Source: Streptomyces sp. 2131.1
GTDB lineage: Bacteria > Actinomycetota > Actinomycetes > Streptomycetales > Streptomycetaceae
NCBI RefSeq assembly: GCF_900105515.1
Contig: NZ_FNSY01000001.1
Span: 1,302,001 to 1,366,000, forward strand
Direction: 5' to 3'
Length of the DNA stretch: 64,000 nucleotides
Shown here: one piece after another, positions 56,788 through 64,000 of the stretch
How positions within the stretch are numbered: position 1 is the first letter of the stretch
Layout: each line of letters begins with the position of its first letter
Translations under genes and position numbers: made by a program
The notes under the pieces: generated by a model
The model's database searches: none
The model's input: only the letters and a program-made list of their open reading frames with translations
What the model was told of the DNA's origin: nothing

Positions 56788-58164
56788 ATGTCAGTCGCAC
56801 CCCGCCCCGCCGCCACCCGGCGAAACGTTTTGGCCGCGAGCGGCGCCGCCGCCGTCTCCATCGCCTTCACGGGGGCGTTCACCGAACTCTTCGCGGGAAG
56901 CTCGGCCGCCCGCGGCCACAGCGGTTACGGCCCGCTCGTGCCGGACCCGGACGGTCTGCTCGACCTTCCGCAGGGCTTCCGCTACCGGGTGCTGTCGCGG
57001 GAGGGCGACGCGCTCCGCTCGGGCGAGGGCCGGGTCCCCAGCCACTGCGACGGGATGGCCGCGTTCAAGGCCAGGGGCGGGCACGTACGGCTGGTGCGCA
57101 ACCACGAGAACCGGGTGGACGCCGCGATCCCCGTACCGACGGTCGAGGGGCTCACGTACGACCCGATGGGCAAGGGCGGCTGTACGGCCCTGGAGCTCGA
57201 CGGCAACAACCGGGTGCTGACCGAACGGGTCGCGATCGCGGGCACGGCGGTGAACTGCGCGGGCGGGCGCACCCCCTGGGGCACCTGGCTGACCTGCGAG
57301 GAGACCGAGGACAGGGCCGGCACCAACGGCTACACCAAGGACCACGGCTACGTCTTCGAGGTGGACGGCGCCGATCCGCGCCGCACCGGTGCCGTGCCGC
57401 TGACCGCGATGGGCCGCTTCCAGCACGAGGCCGTCGCGATCGACCCGCACAACGGGACCGTGTACGAGACGGAGGACGCGTTCGAGAAGCCGTTCGGCCT
57501 CTTCTACCGCTTCCTGCCGAAAAAGCCGCTGGGCGGTACGGGTTCGCTGCGCGCGGGCGGCCGGCTGGAGGCCATGCGGGTGCCGGGGGTGCCCGACCTC
57601 TCGGCCGTCCAGGAGACCGGGACGGCGTTCGAGGGCGTCGAGTGGGTCCCCGTACCGGATCCGCAGGCCGCCGAAACGCCCATCAGGTTCCAGGACTTCG
57701 GCCCCGGGGGCATCACCCACGGCCAGAAGCTGGAGGGCTGCTACTGGGGCGGCTCGTGCGTCTACTTCGTCTCCAGCTTCGCGCATCGCGACGAGGGTTC
57801 GGCGGCGGACCACTACGGCCAGGTCTGGCGCTACGACCCGGCCCGGCGCCGGCTGACCCTGGTCATCGTCTTCGGTCCGGACACCGACCTCCAACTGCCC
57901 GGCGAGTCCCCCGACAACATCACCCTGGCCCCCGACGGCGGCCTGATGGTCTGTGAGGACGGCGGCGGCGCCCAGCACGTGTTCGGCCTGACCCGGCGCG
58001 GCGAGGTGTACCCGATGGCGCGCGGCCGGCAGAACACCGGGACGCCGGAAGAACCGGAGTGGGGCGAGTTCGCGGGCGTCACGTTCGCACCGGACTACGG
58101 GACGATGTACGTGAACGTCTACACGCCGGGCACCACGTTCGCGGTGACGGGGCCGTGGCGCTGA
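56788..58164 (+). CDS. PhoX/DUF839-type exported protein
   Basis: A 458-residue protein with a Tat signal: the twin-arginine region is ATRRNVLAASGAAAV, followed by a hydrophobic stretch. The mature part is a DUF839 beta-propeller (VRLVRNHENRVDAA, WGTWLTCEETED, GRFQHEAVAIDPHNGTVYET, FGPDTDLQLPGESPDNITLA), the PhoX alkaline phosphatase relatives that bind Fe and Ca. The ATG at 56788 follows gcaggga. Confidence 0.88.
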   Translation: MSVAPRPAATRRNVLAASGAAAVSIAFTGAFTELFAGSSAARGHSGYGPLVPDPDGLLDLPQGFRYRVLSREGDALRSGEGRVPSHCDGMAAFKARGGHVRLVRNHENRVDAAIPVPTVEGLTYDPMGKGGCTALELDGNNRVLTERVAIAGTAVNCAGGRTPWGTWLTCEETEDRAGTNGYTKDHGYVFEVDGADPRRTGAVPLTAMGRFQHEAVAIDPHNGTVYETEDAFEKPFGLFYRFLPKKPLGGTGSLRAGGRLEAMRVPGVPDLSAVQETGTAFEGVEWVPVPDPQAAETPIRFQDFGPGGITHGQKLEGCYWGGSCVYFVSSFAHRDEGSAADHYGQVWRYDPARRRLTLVIVFGPDTDLQLPGESPDNITLAPDGGLMVCEDGGGAQHVFGLTRRGEVYPMARGRQNTGTPEEPEWGEFAGVTFAPDYGTMYVNVYTPGTTFAVTGPWR

Positions 58165-58245
58165 CGGGCTGAGACCTCGTACGCCATCTGCGTGGGGCGG
58201 AGCCCGGTCGGCGTGCCCGCCCCGCGCGCCTTCTGGTCGATCGTC

Positions 58246-58251
58246 TAGCTT
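58246..58251 (+). promoter_or_regulatory. -10 element TAGCTT, leaderless deacetylase
   Basis: TAGCTT ends six bases before the ATG at 58258, with no RBS between, so the mRNA probably starts at or next to the start codon. Confidence 0.5.
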
Positions 58252-58257
58252 CCGGAA

Positions 58258-59097
58258 ATGATCAGATTTACCCACAAGATGGCTGTTTCGGGAGTGCTGG
58301 GTGCGGTGCTCGTCGGATGCGGACAGGCCGGTCCCCGTACAGCCGTAGAGCGGCCCCCGGCCTCCGCTTCCCCCTCCCCCTCGGCCGCCACCGAGCGGCC
58401 CGCCGTCATGGCCCCCGGGCCCGGCGGGCTGACCCCCGTGTTCAAGCGCGGGCCCCAGCACGCGGCCAAGGTCGTCGCCCTGAGCTTCGACGCCGACATG
58501 ACGGCCGACGAGGGACCGCGCGCGGCGGCCGGTGAGCACTTCGACAACCCGGAGCTGATCGCCCTGCTGCGCCGGCTGAAGGTGCCCGCGACTGTGTTCA
58601 TGACCGGGCGGTGGGCCGAGGAGTACCCGGACCAGGCCCGCTCCATCGGCACCGATCCCCTCTTCGAGATCGGCAACCACTCCTACAGCCACTACGCCTT
58701 CACCACGCCCTGCTACGGGCTGCCCACGGTGGAGGAGGGCGGCGTGCGCGAGGAGGTGCGGCGGGCCTTCGGGGCGATCCGCGAGACCGGCGCCCGCAAC
58801 GTGGTGCCGTACTTCCGCTTCCCCGGCGGCTGCTACGACGACGACACGCTGCGCGTCCTCGGGCCGGAGAAGGTGACCGCCGTCCAGTGGGACGTCGTCA
58901 GCGGCGACGCCTTCGCGACGGACGCCGACGCGGTCGCCGAGCAGGTGCTGGACGGGGTGCGGTCCGGTTCGCTCGTCGTCATGCACTGCACCCGCAGCGC
59001 GGCGCCGGTGACCGCCGACGCGGTCGCCCGGGTCGTACCGGAGCTACGGAAGCGCGGCTACCGCTTCGTCAAGGTGTCCGAGTTGATGGCGGGCTGA
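58258..59097 (+). CDS. Polysaccharide deacetylase (NodB family) lipoprotein
   Basis: A 279-residue exported enzyme. The signal ends in the lipobox VLVGC near residue 21, followed by a Ser/Pro-rich linker. The NodB motifs are SFDADMT (Asp-Asp metal/base motif), GNHSYSHYAF, YFRFPGGCYDDDT and VVMHC. It probably removes acetyl groups from peptidoglycan or chitin-like glycans at the cell surface. Confidence 0.9.
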   Translation: MIRFTHKMAVSGVLGAVLVGCGQAGPRTAVERPPASASPSPSAATERPAVMAPGPGGLTPVFKRGPQHAAKVVALSFDADMTADEGPRAAAGEHFDNPELIALLRRLKVPATVFMTGRWAEEYPDQARSIGTDPLFEIGNHSYSHYAFTTPCYGLPTVEEGGVREEVRRAFGAIRETGARNVVPYFRFPGGCYDDDTLRVLGPEKVTAVQWDVVSGDAFATDADAVAEQVLDGVRSGSLVVMHCTRSAAPVTADAVARVVPELRKRGYRFVKVSELMAG

Positions 59098-59103
59098 AGA
59101 ACC

Positions 59104-59316
59104 TCAGCCCGAGCACGCCGCGCGCTGGGCCTCCTGCCACTCGCACACCGGGCACAGCGTGATGCCCTTGACCGACTCGGCGTACTCGGTCGGCTTCCGG
59201 CACAGCACGCACTCGGCGTATGGCGGCCCCTCGGCCCGTTCCGGGGTGCCGGCCGGGGCCGTCTCGCAGTAGGACCCGGATTCCGCTGCCACCCGCTCGT
59301 TCCCGTCCTCACTCAT
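59104..59316 (-). CDS. Small zinc-ribbon protein
   Basis: A 70-residue protein with CVLCRKP and CPVCEWQEAQR, two CxxC knuckles 17 residues apart, and an acidic N-terminus. The ATG at 59316 is the first suitable start. It converges on the deacetylase with six bases between stops. Function unknown. Confidence 0.7.
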   Translation of the reverse strand: MSEDGNERVAAESGSYCETAPAGTPERAEGPPYAECVLCRKPTEYAESVKGITLCPVCEWQEAQRAACSG

Positions 59317-59330
59317 GCGTACGAGCCTAC

Positions 59331-60002
59331 TCACCCGCGCATCGCGGTGAGCCGGCAGGCGAGCGCGACCGCGGCGGCCGCGACGGCGGCCGCCCCGAGC
59401 AGCGGGAGCACCGGCACATGGACGGTGCCGGTCAGCGAACCGGAGACCAGGCCCGTCACCGCGGCCTTCGCGGGCGACCCGGCGGTCACCAGCGCCAGCA
59501 GCGCCACGAGCACGGTCGCCGCGACGGACCAGCCGCGTCCGTGCAGCAGCGGCCGGCCGCACAGCGCGCCCGTCGCCGCGCCCAGGAGCACGCAGCACGC
59601 GGTCGCGAGGAGTCCGGCGGCCCCGGCGGGCGGCAGGGGCACCCGCACCGAGTGGTCCGTACTGGCCGGGTCGCTGATCGCCAGCACCACGGCGGTCGCG
59701 GCCGTCCCCAGCAGCCCGGCGCACCCCAGCGCGGCGAGCAGGGCCGCCAGATGGGCCCTCGGCTGCCCGCCGGCCGCGGCCGCGACGACCGCCCGGGCGG
59801 CCGGCGGCTCCTGGGTGACGCAGACGCGCACCAGCCACGCGGTGACCGGCAGCATCCCGGCGGCTGTGTAGCCGAGGGAGTCGAGGACGGGCTCTCCGGA
59901 GCGGACGCCAACGGCGAGGAAGGCCAGGTACAGCAGTACCGGGGCGAGCCAGCGCTGCGACCGGACGAGCAGGTCGGCCTGGTAGCGGATGAGCGCGGTC
60001 AT
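59331..60002 (-). CDS. Membrane protein, ABC-transporter permease-like
   Basis: A 223-residue protein with about six hydrophobic helices (LAPVLLYLAFLAVGV, GYTAAGMLPVTAWLV, ALLAALGCAGLLGTAA, and others). The start at 60002 overlaps the stop of the upstream ATPase gene by ATGA, so it probably is the permease of that exporter. No sequence-specific family was recognised. Confidence 0.75.
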   Translation of the reverse strand: MTALIRYQADLLVRSQRWLAPVLLYLAFLAVGVRSGEPVLDSLGYTAAGMLPVTAWLVRVCVTQEPPAARAVVAAAAGGQPRAHLAALLAALGCAGLLGTAATAVVLAISDPASTDHSVRVPLPPAGAAGLLATACCVLLGAATGALCGRPLLHGRGWSVAATVLVALLALVTAGSPAKAAVTGLVSGSLTGTVHVPVLPLLGAAAVAAAAVALACRLTAMRG

Positions 60003-60892
60003 GGTGTGCGGTCCCCGTCCCGGGTGGTCGAGCGGTGCGGCTGGGGGTCCGGCACCGGCGCCACGCCCCCGATGTGCCACGGCGGCCGGGCCGTGAGCAG
60101 CGCGCGGAGCAGGGCGTCGGAGTGCGCGGCCGGGACCGAGAGGCTTGCCGTCCCGTCGGCGGCCAGGGTGTACGCGGGAGCACCGGGCAGCCCGGCCGGC
60201 AGCGGGGTGCCCGGCGGGGCCGTCGCCTCGACGCGTACGCGGGGATCGAGGGCCGCGAGCGGCGCGGTGGTCAGGCCGAGCCCCTCGAAGCGGTACGCGG
60301 TGTCGACCGTGCCCGCCAGCCGTCGCGGGTCGTGGTCGACGAAGACGACCGTCGCCCCGGCGGTCACACGCTCCGCCACGGCCCGGTCCAGCTCGCCGCG
60401 CGCCTCGGTGTCGAGGCCGGTCCACGCCTCGTCGAGCACAAGGAGTTCCGGTTCGGCGAGGAGTGACTGGGCGACGGCGACCTTCTGGCTGGTGCCCTTG
60501 GAGAGCTCGGCGAGCGGGGTCCGGGCGTACGCGGCGGCGCCGAAGCGGGTGAGCCACTCGTGCGCCCGGTCCGCCGCGTCGGCCGTCCGCAGCCCCTGGA
60601 CGCGGCCGAGGTGGACGAGATACCCGGCCGCCGTGAAGGGCAGGGCCGCCGGGAACCGCTCGGGGACGTACGCCGTACGCGGCCGGCGGCCCGTGATCCG
60701 GCCCTCGGAGGGCGCGTCGATCCCGGCCAGCAGCCGCAAGAGGGTCGACTTGCCGGTGCCGTTGGCGCCCTCGACGCGGACGAGGGAACGCGCGGGCAGG
60801 GCGAGGTCGACCCCGCGCAGCACCCAGGGCCCGGTGAGGCCGTACCTGCGGCCGACCCCCCGCAGCCGCAGGTTCTCCGTACCGGTGCTCAG
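59999..60892 (-). CDS. ABC transporter ATP-binding protein, CTG start
   Basis: A 297-residue ABC ATPase with Walker A GANGTGKSTLL near residue 42, signature-like LSKGTSQKVAVAQSLL and Walker B LLVLDEAWTGLD. The C-terminal 90 residues form an extra domain. In-frame ATG or GTG codons are absent before Walker A; the CTG at 60890-60892 overlaps the AIM24 stop (CTGA) and has gaagg ten bases upstream, so translation likely begins there. Confidence 0.8.
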   Translation of the reverse strand: MSTGTENLRLRGVGRRYGLTGPWVLRGVDLALPARSLVRVEGANGTGKSTLLRLLAGIDAPSEGRITGRRPRTAYVPERFPAALPFTAAGYLVHLGRVQGLRTADAADRAHEWLTRFGAAAYARTPLAELSKGTSQKVAVAQSLLAEPELLVLDEAWTGLDTEARGELDRAVAERVTAGATVVFVDHDPRRLAGTVDTAYRFEGLGLTTAPLAALDPRVRVEATAPPGTPLPAGLPGAPAYTLAADGTASLSVPAAHSDALLRALLTARPPWHIGGVAPVPDPQPHRSTTRDGDRTP

Positions 60893-61566
60893 TGGGACGA
60901 CGCCTTCTCGGGCTTCAGCTCGCTCGGCCGTACGATCACGAACCCCTGCCCGTCCAGGCGCAGTTGAACGGCCTCCCCGGAGCCGCCCCGGATCATCGAG
61001 CCCACGCTCTGCGAGCGGTGCAGCGAGGTCTGGAGCTGGGCGCTCCAGCCGACGACGGCGTCCGTGTCGACGAAGACCGGCTGCTGGGGCGAGACGGGGA
61101 TGACGATCGGGTAGCCGTCGCACATCAGGCCCAGCTTGCCGTGGCCGGTGAAGACGCTGTTGAAGAGGCCGCCGCCGGTCATCCCGGCACCCTTCACGGT
61201 CTTGATCTCGTACGAGAGCGTGGGGTCGAAGCACAGGACGTTGCGGCCGTTGATGGTGAGCGCGTCACCCTGCTCCAGCTCCACGATGAAGCAGTTGGCG
61301 GCCTCGTGGGCCAACCACACCTCGCCCAGGCCGCGTACGGCCATCAGCGGCAGCCCCTCGCCGGTGACCGCGCGCTTGAGCAGGCCGCCTATGCCCTGGC
61401 TCTTGTGCTCGAACTGCAGCTCGCCGCGGAAGGCGACCATGGATCCCTGGCGCGCGTGCATCTCCCCGTTGACCGCGTACTTGATGGATTTGGCGTTCTG
61501 CAGCGTCATCCCGGGGGCGGTTGCCTGCTCGACCATGTGCTCACTGGAAAAGAGATCGCTCTTCAT
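60889..61566 (-). CDS. AIM24 family protein
   Basis: A 225-residue protein with the AIM24/DUF124 beta-sandwich (SMVAFRGELQFEHKS, GGLLKRAVTGEGLPLMAVRG, VGWSAQLQTSL). The ATG at 61566 follows ggcgagg. It is the first gene of the leftward operon with the ATPase and membrane protein. Function unknown; bacterial members bind lipids or membrane surfaces in some reports. Confidence 0.88.
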   Translation of the reverse strand: MKSDLFSSEHMVEQATAPGMTLQNAKSIKYAVNGEMHARQGSMVAFRGELQFEHKSQGIGGLLKRAVTGEGLPLMAVRGLGEVWLAHEAANCFIVELEQGDALTINGRNVLCFDPTLSYEIKTVKGAGMTGGGLFNSVFTGHGKLGLMCDGYPIVIPVSPQQPVFVDTDAVVGWSAQLQTSLHRSQSVGSMIRGGSGEAVQLRLDGQGFVIVRPSELKPEKASSH

Positions 61567-61637
61567 ACGCGGCATCCTCGCCCGGAGCCATACATTCCGC
61601 CAAGAACGGTGTCCGGGGCGGCTGGCAGACTGGTCGG

Positions 61638-62393
61638 GTGAGCAGCAACGACACCCCCGCGTCCCCGTCCGCCGAGCCGGCCTCCCTGCCCGTGGACAGC
61701 CCTTTCCGGTCCGAGCGGACGAACCGGGACGAAGCACCGCAGTACGTACTGCCGTTGGTGGTGCACATCGAGAAGGCCGCACCTCCCGCCCGCACCGACG
61801 CCCTGCGCACGGCCGCCCGCGCGGTCCTGGTGATGCTCTCCGACGAGCGGTCGGTGGGCGAGGGCGAGTGGGCGGGGGTGATGCGGGACTGGCAGGACGC
61901 CCGCATCCGCAAGGTGGTCCGGCGGGCCCGGGGCGCCGAGTGGCGCAAGGCGTCCGCGCTGCCCGGGATCACGGTGACGGGCGAGGAGGCCGAGGTGCGG
62001 GTCTTCCCACCGGTCCCCCTGGACGGCTGGCCGAAGGAGCTGGCCAAGCTCCAGGTCTCGGGGACGGACCTGGACGACCCGGAGCCGCCGGCCGCGCCCG
62101 GCCCGGCCCACCCGGTGCTCTGGCTCAACCCGGACCTCGGGATGTCGGCCGGCAAGGAGATGGCGCAGGTCGGGCACGGGGCGCAGCTCGCCTGGTGGGA
62201 GCTGTCGGAGACCGAGCGCAAGGCGTGGCGCGAGGCGGGCTTCCCGCTCTCGGTGGCCACGGCGGCGCCCGGCGACTGGCGGGAGCTCACGGAGAGCGGG
62301 CTGCCCGTCGTGCGGGACGCGGGCTTCACGGAGATCGCGCCCGGCTCGTGCACGGTGGTCGCCGATCACCCGGCGCTGCGGCGGGGTCGCTGA
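61638..62393 (+). CDS. Peptidyl-tRNA hydrolase Pth2-like protein
   Basis: A 251-residue protein whose C-terminal half has the Pth2 signature (GMSAGKEMAQVGHGAQLAWW, with Gly and His of the active site). The N-terminal half is a helical extension (LRTAARAVLVMLSDERSVGE) not in the archaeal enzyme. The GTG at 61638 is close to a weak -10 motif (CAGACT) six bases upstream, hinting at a leaderless mRNA. Peptidyl-tRNA hydrolase activity is inferred. Confidence 0.78.
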   Translation: MSSNDTPASPSAEPASLPVDSPFRSERTNRDEAPQYVLPLVVHIEKAAPPARTDALRTAARAVLVMLSDERSVGEGEWAGVMRDWQDARIRKVVRRARGAEWRKASALPGITVTGEEAEVRVFPPVPLDGWPKELAKLQVSGTDLDDPEPPAAPGPAHPVLWLNPDLGMSAGKEMAQVGHGAQLAWWELSETERKAWREAGFPLSVATAAPGDWRELTESGLPVVRDAGFTEIAPGSCTVVADHPALRRGR

Positions 62394-62515
62394 GGTCGCG
62401 GGCGGCTTTTGCGGGCGTTGCGCCGGAACCTCAAATGAAGCTCTGAACGTCACCCCTTCCGGATTCAGGGCCGCGCTCCGGGGCCATCACCCCTGCACGG
62501 AACGGGGGAAGCGAT

Positions 62516-63814
62516 ATGGGGGACCGCATGAGGCTGGGCATCGGAATCGGCTGGCGGCCGGAGATCGCCGACGAGGTGGAGGCGCTGCCGGGGATCGACT
62601 GGGTCGAGGCGGTCGCGGAGAACCTCTGCGCCGACCATCTGCCGGACTCCCTGGTACGCCTGCGGGAGCGCGGGGTCACCGTGGTGCCGCACGGGGTCTC
62701 GCTGGGCCTCGGCGGGGCCGACCGCCCGGACCCGGGCAGGCTCGCAGACCTCGCCGCCCGGGCCACGCTGCTGGGCGCGCCGCTGGTGACCGAGCACATC
62801 GCGTTCGTACGGGCGGGCGGGGCGCGCACCGGGTCTCCGGTGCTGGAGGCCGGGCATCTGCTGCCCGTGGCGCGGACCCGGGCGGCGCTGGACGTGCTGT
62901 GCGAGAACGTGCGCATCGCGCAGGACGCGCTGCCGGTGCCGCTGGCCCTGGAGAACATCGCGGCGCTGATCTCCTGGCCCGGCGAGGAGCTGACCGAGGG
63001 GCAGTTCCTCGCGGAGCTGGTCGAGCGGACCGGGGTGCGGCTGCTGATCGACGTGGCCAATCTGCACACCAACCACGTGAACCGGGGTGAGGACCCGGCG
63101 ACCGCGCTCGACGAGCTGCCGGTGGAGGCCATCGCGTACGTGCATGTGGCGGGCGGGGTCGAGAAGGACGGCGTGTGGCACGACACGCACGCCCACCCGG
63201 TGACCGCTCCGGTGCTCGACGTGCTGGCCGAGCTGCGCTCCCGGGTCGACCCGCCGGGGGTGCTGCTGGAGCGCGACGACGCGTTCCCGCCGGCCGGTGA
63301 GCTGGCGGGCGAGCTGGATGCGATCCGGGGGACTCTGGCGGAGGGCCGGGGCGCCTCGGCGGCCTGGGCCGCCCAGGAGGTCCCACCCGCCGTGCCCGTC
63401 GCGGAGTCCGTACGGGACGGTGTCGCCGTCGCGCAGACCGCCCTGCTGTCCGCCTTGGTCGCCGGGACGCCCGCGCCGAAGGGGTTCGACCGGCAGCGGC
63501 TCCGGGTGCAGAGCCGTGCGCTGGCCGCCAAGCGCGCGGACGTCGTGGCGAAGGTGGCGCCCGAACTGCCGGAGATCCTGGGCAGCGGCTACCGGGAGGC
63601 GTTCCTCGCGTACGCCGGGGCGCGGCCCATGACCGCGGGGTACCGGCGCGACGCCCTGGACTTCGCGGAGCACCTGCTCGTCGCGGACCGCCCCGAGGAC
63701 GACGCGGCCCGCCGCCGGCTGACGCACTGGTGGCGGGACCGGGCCGCGCCCCGGCCGCCCGGGCGTACCACCCGGCTGGTGCGGGCCGCCCGCTCCGTGC
63801 TGGCGGGGCGGTGA
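62516..63814 (+). CDS. DUF692 (MNIO) protein with fused C-terminal HvfC/DUF2063-like domain
   Basis: A 432-residue protein. Residues 1-275 are a DUF692 TIM barrel: the metal ligands are carried by [61 protein letters not shown] and DTHAHPV, as in MbnB/TglH-type iron oxidases that modify peptide cysteines. Residues about 295-410 ([40 protein letters not shown]) resemble the separate DUF2063/HvfC partner proteins. It is followed by the start of a TIGR04222-type membrane gene. Confidence 0.8.
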   Translation: MGDRMRLGIGIGWRPEIADEVEALPGIDWVEAVAENLCADHLPDSLVRLRERGVTVVPHGVSLGLGGADRPDPGRLADLAARATLLGAPLVTEHIAFVRAGGARTGSPVLEAGHLLPVARTRAALDVLCENVRIAQDALPVPLALENIAALISWPGEELTEGQFLAELVERTGVRLLIDVANLHTNHVNRGEDPATALDELPVEAIAYVHVAGGVEKDGVWHDTHAHPVTAPVLDVLAELRSRVDPPGVLLERDDAFPPAGELAGELDAIRGTLAEGRGASAAWAAQEVPPAVPVAESVRDGVAVAQTALLSALVAGTPAPKGFDRQRLRVQSRALAAKRADVVAKVAPELPEILGSGYREAFLAYAGARPMTAGYRRDALDFAEHLLVADRPEDDAARRRLTHWWRDRAAPRPPGRTTRLVRAARSVLAGR

Positions 63815-63819
63815 CGGGG

Positions 63820-64000
63820 ATGAACGTGCTGCCTGTCCTTCTGATCCTCGCCCTGGCCGTCTCGTCCGTCCTGCTGATCCGCGGTCTCGTCCGTGCCCGC
63901 CGGGGCCCGGGCGGGCCGGTGCACGACCTGTCCGAGGCGGCGTTCCTGAACGGCGGGCCCGGCCGGGTCGTCGACACGGCGCTCACCGCGATGCAGGCGG
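63820..64000 (+). CDS. TIGR04222-type membrane protein (3' partial)
   Basis: The first about 60 residues are visible: a signal-like hydrophobic helix (LPVLLILALAVSSVLLI) and the conserved HDLSEAAFLNGGPGRVVDTA. Complete members are membrane proteins often with a Gly/Cys-rich tail. The gene begins six bases after the DUF692 stop; a GTG at 63811 (GTGA overlap) is an alternative start. The rest lies outside the window. Confidence 0.7.
   Translation, partial: MNVLPVLLILALAVSSVLLIRGLVRARRGPGGPVHDLSEAAFLNGGPGRVVDTALTAMQA

Noticed and set aside
55821..57956. 711-codon frame starting in the CotH fragment and running over the PhoX gene
   Set aside because: Only the CotH part is coding-like; the rest is a wrong frame of the kinase remnant and of the PhoX-type gene.

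Overview
The window is chromosomal DNA of a Streptomyces-type actinomycete. Supporting this are GC content above 70 % with GC-rich third codon positions, many GTG starts, frequent ATGA/GTGA overlaps, leaderless genes, mycothiol-linked enzymes, Tat and lipoprotein signals, and families typical of Streptomyces (SAV2148-type HEPN protein, DUF1707-FHA protein, GAP1-type protein). From memory the order (assimilatory sulfur genes to murC) resembles the S. coelicolor SCO61xx-SCO60xx region; this was not checked. I see no tRNA, rRNA, intact prophage, insertion sequence or CRISPR array.

Layout. 0-10.2 kb: end of a GNAT gene, a Cys-containing leader peptide, then an assimilatory sulfate operon (sulfite reductase, zinc-ribbon protein, cysH, cysC, cysD, cysN), a sulfonate-type ABC importer and a sirohydrochlorin-chelatase-like protein, which together take sulfate or sulfonate to sulfide and could supply the sirohaem. 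10.2-20 kb: mycothiol-linked enzymes, an ABC ATPase, an NTF2-like protein, a secreted subtilase, an MMPL exporter and a sugar ABC importer without its own ATPase. 20-23.6 kb: APH-like kinase, a REP-like repeat cluster, DEDDh exonuclease and HEPN protein. 23.6-37 kb: glycogen/trehalose genes glgX, treY and treZ, interrupted by a degenerate P450, a LysR/lpd pair, an FHA protein, a GNAT enzyme and a GH1 glucosidase. 37-44 kb: aminopeptidase P-like protein, kinase, VOC protein, a decaying WXG100/immunity-like island, a LysR gene and kbl-tdh for threonine catabolism.

44-64 kb: secreted beta-helix protein with a ricin-type lectin tail, marR gene with a large palindromic operator candidate, YciO-type protein, orphan GAP1-like protein, msrB, murC, a RibD-type reductase, zapE, osmC, a deletion scar joining a cotH fragment to a histidine kinase tail, PhoX-type Tat protein, NodB-type deacetylase lipoprotein, an AIM24-ABC-membrane operon, a Pth2-like protein, and at the right edge a DUF692 (multinuclear iron oxidase) protein with a fused C-terminal partner-like domain, followed by the start of a TIGR04222-type membrane protein.

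The items most worth following are the DUF692 fusion pair at the right edge, the Cys leader peptide of the sulfur operon, the cotH/kinase deletion scar, the decayed WXG100 island and the degenerate P450.
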